Source: Thermoplasmata archaeon (GTDB lineage Archaea > Thermoplasmatota > Thermoplasmata > Lutacidiplasmatales > UBA184). From it: a stretch of DNA of 46,612 nt. Every line of letters begins with the position of its first letter. Within the stretch, counting starts at the first letter, position 1. Location: the NCBI GenBank assembly GCA_022749995.1, contig JAKIWO010000005.1, positions 1-46,612 of the forward strand, given 5' to 3'. Below are positions 44,360-46,612 of the stretch, in pieces. The notes under the pieces were generated by a model, which did not search any database, was not told where the DNA came from, and worked only from the letters and a program-made list of their open reading frames with translations. Made by a program: the position numbers and the translations under genes.

Positions 44360-44971
44360 ATGCGAAAGATCACCGCCAATCTGTACATGACCCTCGACGG
44401 ACGCGGGGAGTTCCCCACGTACCCGGGCTCGAACATCCCCTCGGGTACTCCGGACGAACCGGACGAGTTCTTCCGGAAGATGTGGACCGACCGGTTCTCG
44501 GACGTCACGACGGTCGTCATGGGCCGACGCTCGTTCACCGGCCACCGTCGCGTCCACTCCCTCAAGGGACGGAAGCCGACCGACCCTAAATTCATGTTCG
44601 ATTACTCTCGCTTCCTCGACAAGGCGGAGAAGGTCTGCCTCTCGCATCGATTGAAGAAGCTCGACTGGGAGAACTCGCGGGTCCTGAAAGGCGACCTCGC
44701 GAAGATCATGACGAAGCTCAAGCGCGAGAAGGGCGGGAACATCATCATCGAAGGCGGACCCCGGCTCATCCACGAGGTCCTCCGTCTCAATCTCGCCGAC
44801 GACTACTGGTTCCTCGTCATGCCCGTCGTCTTCGGTCGGGGGCCCCGTTACTGGACCCCGATGAAGACGCAAACCAACCTGAAGCTTCTCTCCGCGAGCC
44901 ACATGCCGTACGGTGAGTTGGTCCTCCACTACGAGGCCGTTCGCGAGAAGACCGTATCCAAGAGCAAGTAG
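44360..44971 (+). CDS. RibD C-terminal/dihydrofolate reductase-like family protein
   Basis: A 203-aa protein beginning 'MRKITANLYMTLDGRGEFP'. It has 'VVMGRRSFTG' (cofactor site region), 'VLKGDLAKIMTKLKREKGGNIIIEGGPRLIHEVL' and 'DDYWFLVMPVVFGRGPRYW', which define the RibD_C/DHFR-like reductase fold. It is probably an NAD(P)H-dependent reductase of unknown substrate; stand-alone family members are common beside ArsR and SRPBCC genes. GGAGG lies 8 nt before the ATG. The 3' end overlaps the RelE-like pseudogene by 43 nt. Confidence 0.92.
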   Translation: MRKITANLYMTLDGRGEFPTYPGSNIPSGTPDEPDEFFRKMWTDRFSDVTTVVMGRRSFTGHRRVHSLKGRKPTDPKFMFDYSRFLDKAEKVCLSHRLKKLDWENSRVLKGDLAKIMTKLKREKGGNIIIEGGPRLIHEVLRLNLADDYWFLVMPVVFGRGPRYWTPMKTQTNLKLLSASHMPYGELVLHYEAVREKTVSKSK

Positions 44972-45322
44972 CCACTCGCGGAACTCCACCCCTCCTGGGG
45001 CGGAATCCGAGACGGAGGGCCGGCGAGACTGGGATCGAGGCGCCGATAGAAGCCCGGCCGCCCTCCCACTCCGAAGAGAATGATGAGGCCAGCATCAACG
45101 ACGTGGGGTAGTCGGTACGGATTCCTGTGGAAGTGTACCACCCAGGCCCCTGCCGCTACGGTGCGTTGGAGTTTCTCGACTCTGAACCCCGCCACAGGGA
45201 CGAACGGCCGCTGACGCAGGGCTCCGAGGATATGCCAGCACTCATCACCGATCGCGGGGGGGGAGGGCTAAGAAGTCGTCCTCAAACCGGCGGTCGCTGA
45301 CGACCTGCAGGACCAGTACCGG
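44929..45322 (-). pseudogene. RelE/ParE-like toxin, frameshifted in a C8 run
   Basis: The first fragment reads 'VLVLQVVSDRRFEDDFLALPP' and then meets a stop. One base less in the C8 run at 45256-45263 would join it to 'AIGDECWHILGALRQRPFVPVAGFRVEKLQRTV...', 'WVVHFHRNPYRLPHVVDAGLIILFGVGGRPGFYRRLD'. The joined protein fits RelE/ParE toxins (F..LP..I, KL, YRL, vG.R..FY..L). The first fragment also lacks an ATG or GTG start. It is therefore either a decayed toxin or a homopolymer error. It directly follows, and overlaps, an antitoxin gene. Confidence 0.65.
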
Positions 45323-45582
45323 CTACCGCGTTTGCGCGATTGCGGGTCTGCTGCTCGGAGCAACTCGATCGGGCGCAGCTTGACCCGCCCGGCGTGCCAA
45401 TCCTCGATTCGCCGATCCATCTCGTCAAACCAAGGGTCGCGTGCCTCCAACTCCTCGAGGATCGCCCGGATCAGACCGTCGTAGCTGTGTCCCCCTGTCG
45501 TGAGTTGAGCGAGCTCCGCCCGGGTCGAGGCACGGAGCGGAATCGTGGTGAGGGGGTCGGCCGCCATGCCGATAACTACCAT
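45268..45582 (-). CDS. Antitoxin-like protein (RHH/VapB-like) paired with RelE-like pseudogene
   Basis: From ATG 45582 (or ATG 45567) about 100 aa: 'DPLTTIPLRASTRAELAQLTTGGHSYDGLIRAILEELEARDPWFDEMDRRIEDWHAGRVKLRPIELLRAADP'. The 'TTIPL...TR..L..L...G.SYD.LIR.ILEE' pattern is that of short archaeal antitoxins (DUF7557-like, name from memory). The tail 'RKRGSRYWSCRSS' overlaps the toxin fragment in another frame and looks abnormal, so the true stop may have been lost. The ORF-track start at 45873 overlaps the next gene and is not supported. Confidence 0.7.
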   Translation of the reverse strand: MVVIGMAADPLTTIPLRASTRAELAQLTTGGHSYDGLIRAILEELEARDPWFDEMDRRIEDWHAGRVKLRPIELLRAADPQSRKRGSRYWSCRSSATAGLRTTS

Positions 45583-45661
45583 CCTTGCCTCTGTCGTACT
45601 GACTTCTATGGTGTCGGGGGGGTGAACCGCAGGAAAGCTCAAATCCCTGACGAAGCGCCCG

Positions 45662-46147
45662 TCACGGGCTCCAAGGGGCGATCTCAAGGCGACCCGTGCG
45701 CCGTGATCGCTCGAGATCAAGTTCGACGTAAACCTGGCCGCGAGCAATGAACCGTGCCTCATTGGCATAGGCCCCCGCCCGACGAAGTCCCCGTTCAATC
45801 CTTCGGGCCGTTCCCTCTGACTCACGCAACCGCTTTCGAATCTCGGCCAACTCTCGTCCTGCCAAGCGAGCATAGAGTCGGCTGGATCGATGCCACACTA
45901 TCTCTGGAGCAGAGCCCGCCCCATTGCGCCGGTTCGTCCCCTCCTGACGCCCCATCTTCCATTGCTGTCGGATCACGCGCGTGGCGTTCCTTCGGAGTCC
46001 CTCCAGAGTACGCGACCGGGCAAGGGCGACACCGAAGTCCCCGTCCACTTCAGCCCAGAGTCTGTAACGACGCGCGCGCGAGGATCGACGCACGGTGACG
46101 TGAACCACCAAAGACGACTCTCGAATGGCGACTACTCCCTTCATCAC
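45662..46147 (-). CDS. Hypothetical protein coupled to PIN toxin
   Basis: A 161-aa ORF whose ATG overlaps the PIN stop as ATGA. An N-terminal part 'RYRLWAEVDGDFGVALARSRTLEGLRRNATRVI' recalls HicB-like strands and helix, only faintly. The second half is charged and helical ('AGRELAEIRKRLRESEGTARRIERGLRRAG') and ends with a beta-like 'VYVELDLERSRRTGRLEI'. I do not recognise it; it may be a real TA accessory or a decaying gene. Confidence 0.45.
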   Translation of the reverse strand: MMKGVVAIRESSLVVHVTVRRSSRARRYRLWAEVDGDFGVALARSRTLEGLRRNATRVIRQQWKMGRQEGTNRRNGAGSAPEIVWHRSSRLYARLAGRELAEIRKRLRESEGTARRIERGLRRAGAYANEARFIARGQVYVELDLERSRRTGRLEIAPWSP

Positions 46148-46512
46148 CGGACGTATCGTACGAATGGCAAGGCCTCGAATTCCTCAGCCCCGGTGAGGAA
46201 CTCGTACCCGTTCTCCCGCGCGTAGACGTATCCTGTAGCGTCAGCGTACGAGAATCGTCGCCCGGTGGCTCCCTTCTTGAGTAGTCGGAACTCGGCTACG
46301 CGCGCGATGAGCTCAACCGGCAAGTCGACCGAGTGTGGGCCCAAGAGCTTCAGGGAAGAATCGGCGAGCGCCGTCTCCTCGGACTGCGCGAGGATGTAGT
46401 AGACCTCGAGGAGGTTGGCTCGCATCGTGATGACAGGCTCGCGAACGAACGGTCGATAGGAGGGATTGCCTCGGGCCATCTCGATGATGGCGTAGGTGTC
46501 GAGGAAGAACAT
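46144..46512 (-). CDS. vapC: PIN-domain toxin (VapC-like)
   Basis: A 122-aa protein: 'MFFLDTYAIIEMARGN' (Asp5), 'ANLLEVYYILAQ' (Glu36) and 'SYADATGYVYARENGYEFLTGAEEFEAL' (Asp91) give three of the four acidic residues of the PIN RNase site. The fourth, usually Asp in 'LTGD..F', is Ala109 here, with Glu110/111 beside it. It starts at ATG 46512, overlapping the antitoxin stop by one base (TGATG). It likely cleaves tRNA or rRNA when free of its antitoxin. Confidence 0.85.
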   Translation of the reverse strand: MFFLDTYAIIEMARGNPSYRPFVREPVITMRANLLEVYYILAQSEETALADSSLKLLGPHSVDLPVELIARVAEFRLLKKGATGRRFSYADATGYVYARENGYEFLTGAEEFEALPFVRYVR

Positions 46513-46612
46513 CAGTCGCGTTCGGTGCGTGCTCGGTGAATGAGCTCACCGGTGGCCTCGCGCGTTCGAAACTTTCCCCACACCGAGCTCCAGTCGACCT
46601 TCTCCGGAATCA
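46512..46612 (-). CDS. vapB: Antitoxin of PIN toxin, partial (C-terminus only)
   Basis: The minus-strand frame is open from the window edge to TGA at 46512. It encodes 33 residues, 'PEKVDWSSVWGKFRTREATGELIHRARTERD', with a charged helix typical of the toxin-binding tail of VapB-type antitoxins. The DNA-binding N-terminus is outside the window. Its one-base overlap with the PIN gene is the usual arrangement for such pairs. Confidence 0.7.
   Translation of the reverse strand, partial: IPEKVDWSSVWGKFRTREATGELIHRARTERD

Overview
The window is a very G+C-rich piece of an archaeal chromosome. Archaeal markers are a fibrillarin-type rRNA 2'-O-methyltransferase, a hexulose-phosphate synthase/RraA fusion, and TATA-like boxes about 26 nt upstream of start codons, as expected for leaderless archaeal transcripts. 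Giant kelch surface proteins and C-terminal surface repeats of the 'VxFxESGLPxG' kind point to Thermoplasmata (Thermoplasmatota). That assignment is inferred from protein style; no rRNA gene is present to confirm it.

Layout. Positions 1-5.2 kb hold two tandem secreted kelch-propeller proteins on the minus strand; the left one runs off the window and is absent from the ORF track. A tRNA-Glu(UUC) and the HPS-RraA fusion follow at 5.5-6.9 kb. Positions 7.0-14.8 kb hold the most interesting locus. It encodes a PKD-like ectodomain/TM/HTH-like protein, a VirB2-like pilin-like peptide, a VirB6/CedA-like polytopic protein, a PrgI-like protein, a small membrane protein, a VirB4/CedB-like ATPase and an unknown protein. 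Most junctions are 4-nt start/stop overlaps, and an orphan DNA methyltransferase faces the locus. No relaxase, VirD4 or VirB11 gene is present. The set therefore resembles the Ced/Ted DNA-import machines of Thermoproteota more than a conjugative element.

Positions 14.9-16.0 kb hold fibrillarin and RidA in one coupled operon, with a zinc-ribbon protein, a DUF885 metallopeptidase and a membrane-anchored unknown diverging from it. Positions 19.9-29.2 kb are a transport and redox region: an ABC-2 exporter, an MFS carrier, PPK2, peroxiredoxin, a Rieske protein, a divergent HxlR regulator, and a MarR-ABC-ABC-DHA2 efflux operon. Positions 29.5-33.2 kb encode a bacterial-style Ser/Thr kinase fused to an AAA ATPase and a TPR-like C-terminus. 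Next come a small alpha/beta-barrel-like protein, an HEXXH metalloprotein, a double-CDGSH iron-sulfur protein, and a membrane GT2 synthase paired with a secreted clan-A glycoside hydrolase.

From 41.3 kb to the right end the genes are small and look horizontally acquired. They include an alkyltransferase-like (ATL) DNA repair protein, a truncated orphan HepT-like protein, an ArsR/SRPBCC pair and a second SRPBCC gene diverging from one shared TATA box, and a RibD-type reductase. The last part is toxin-antitoxin debris: an antitoxin with a frameshifted RelE-like toxin, an unknown ORF, and a PIN toxin with the tail of its antitoxin. No CRISPR array, insertion sequence or replication origin was seen.
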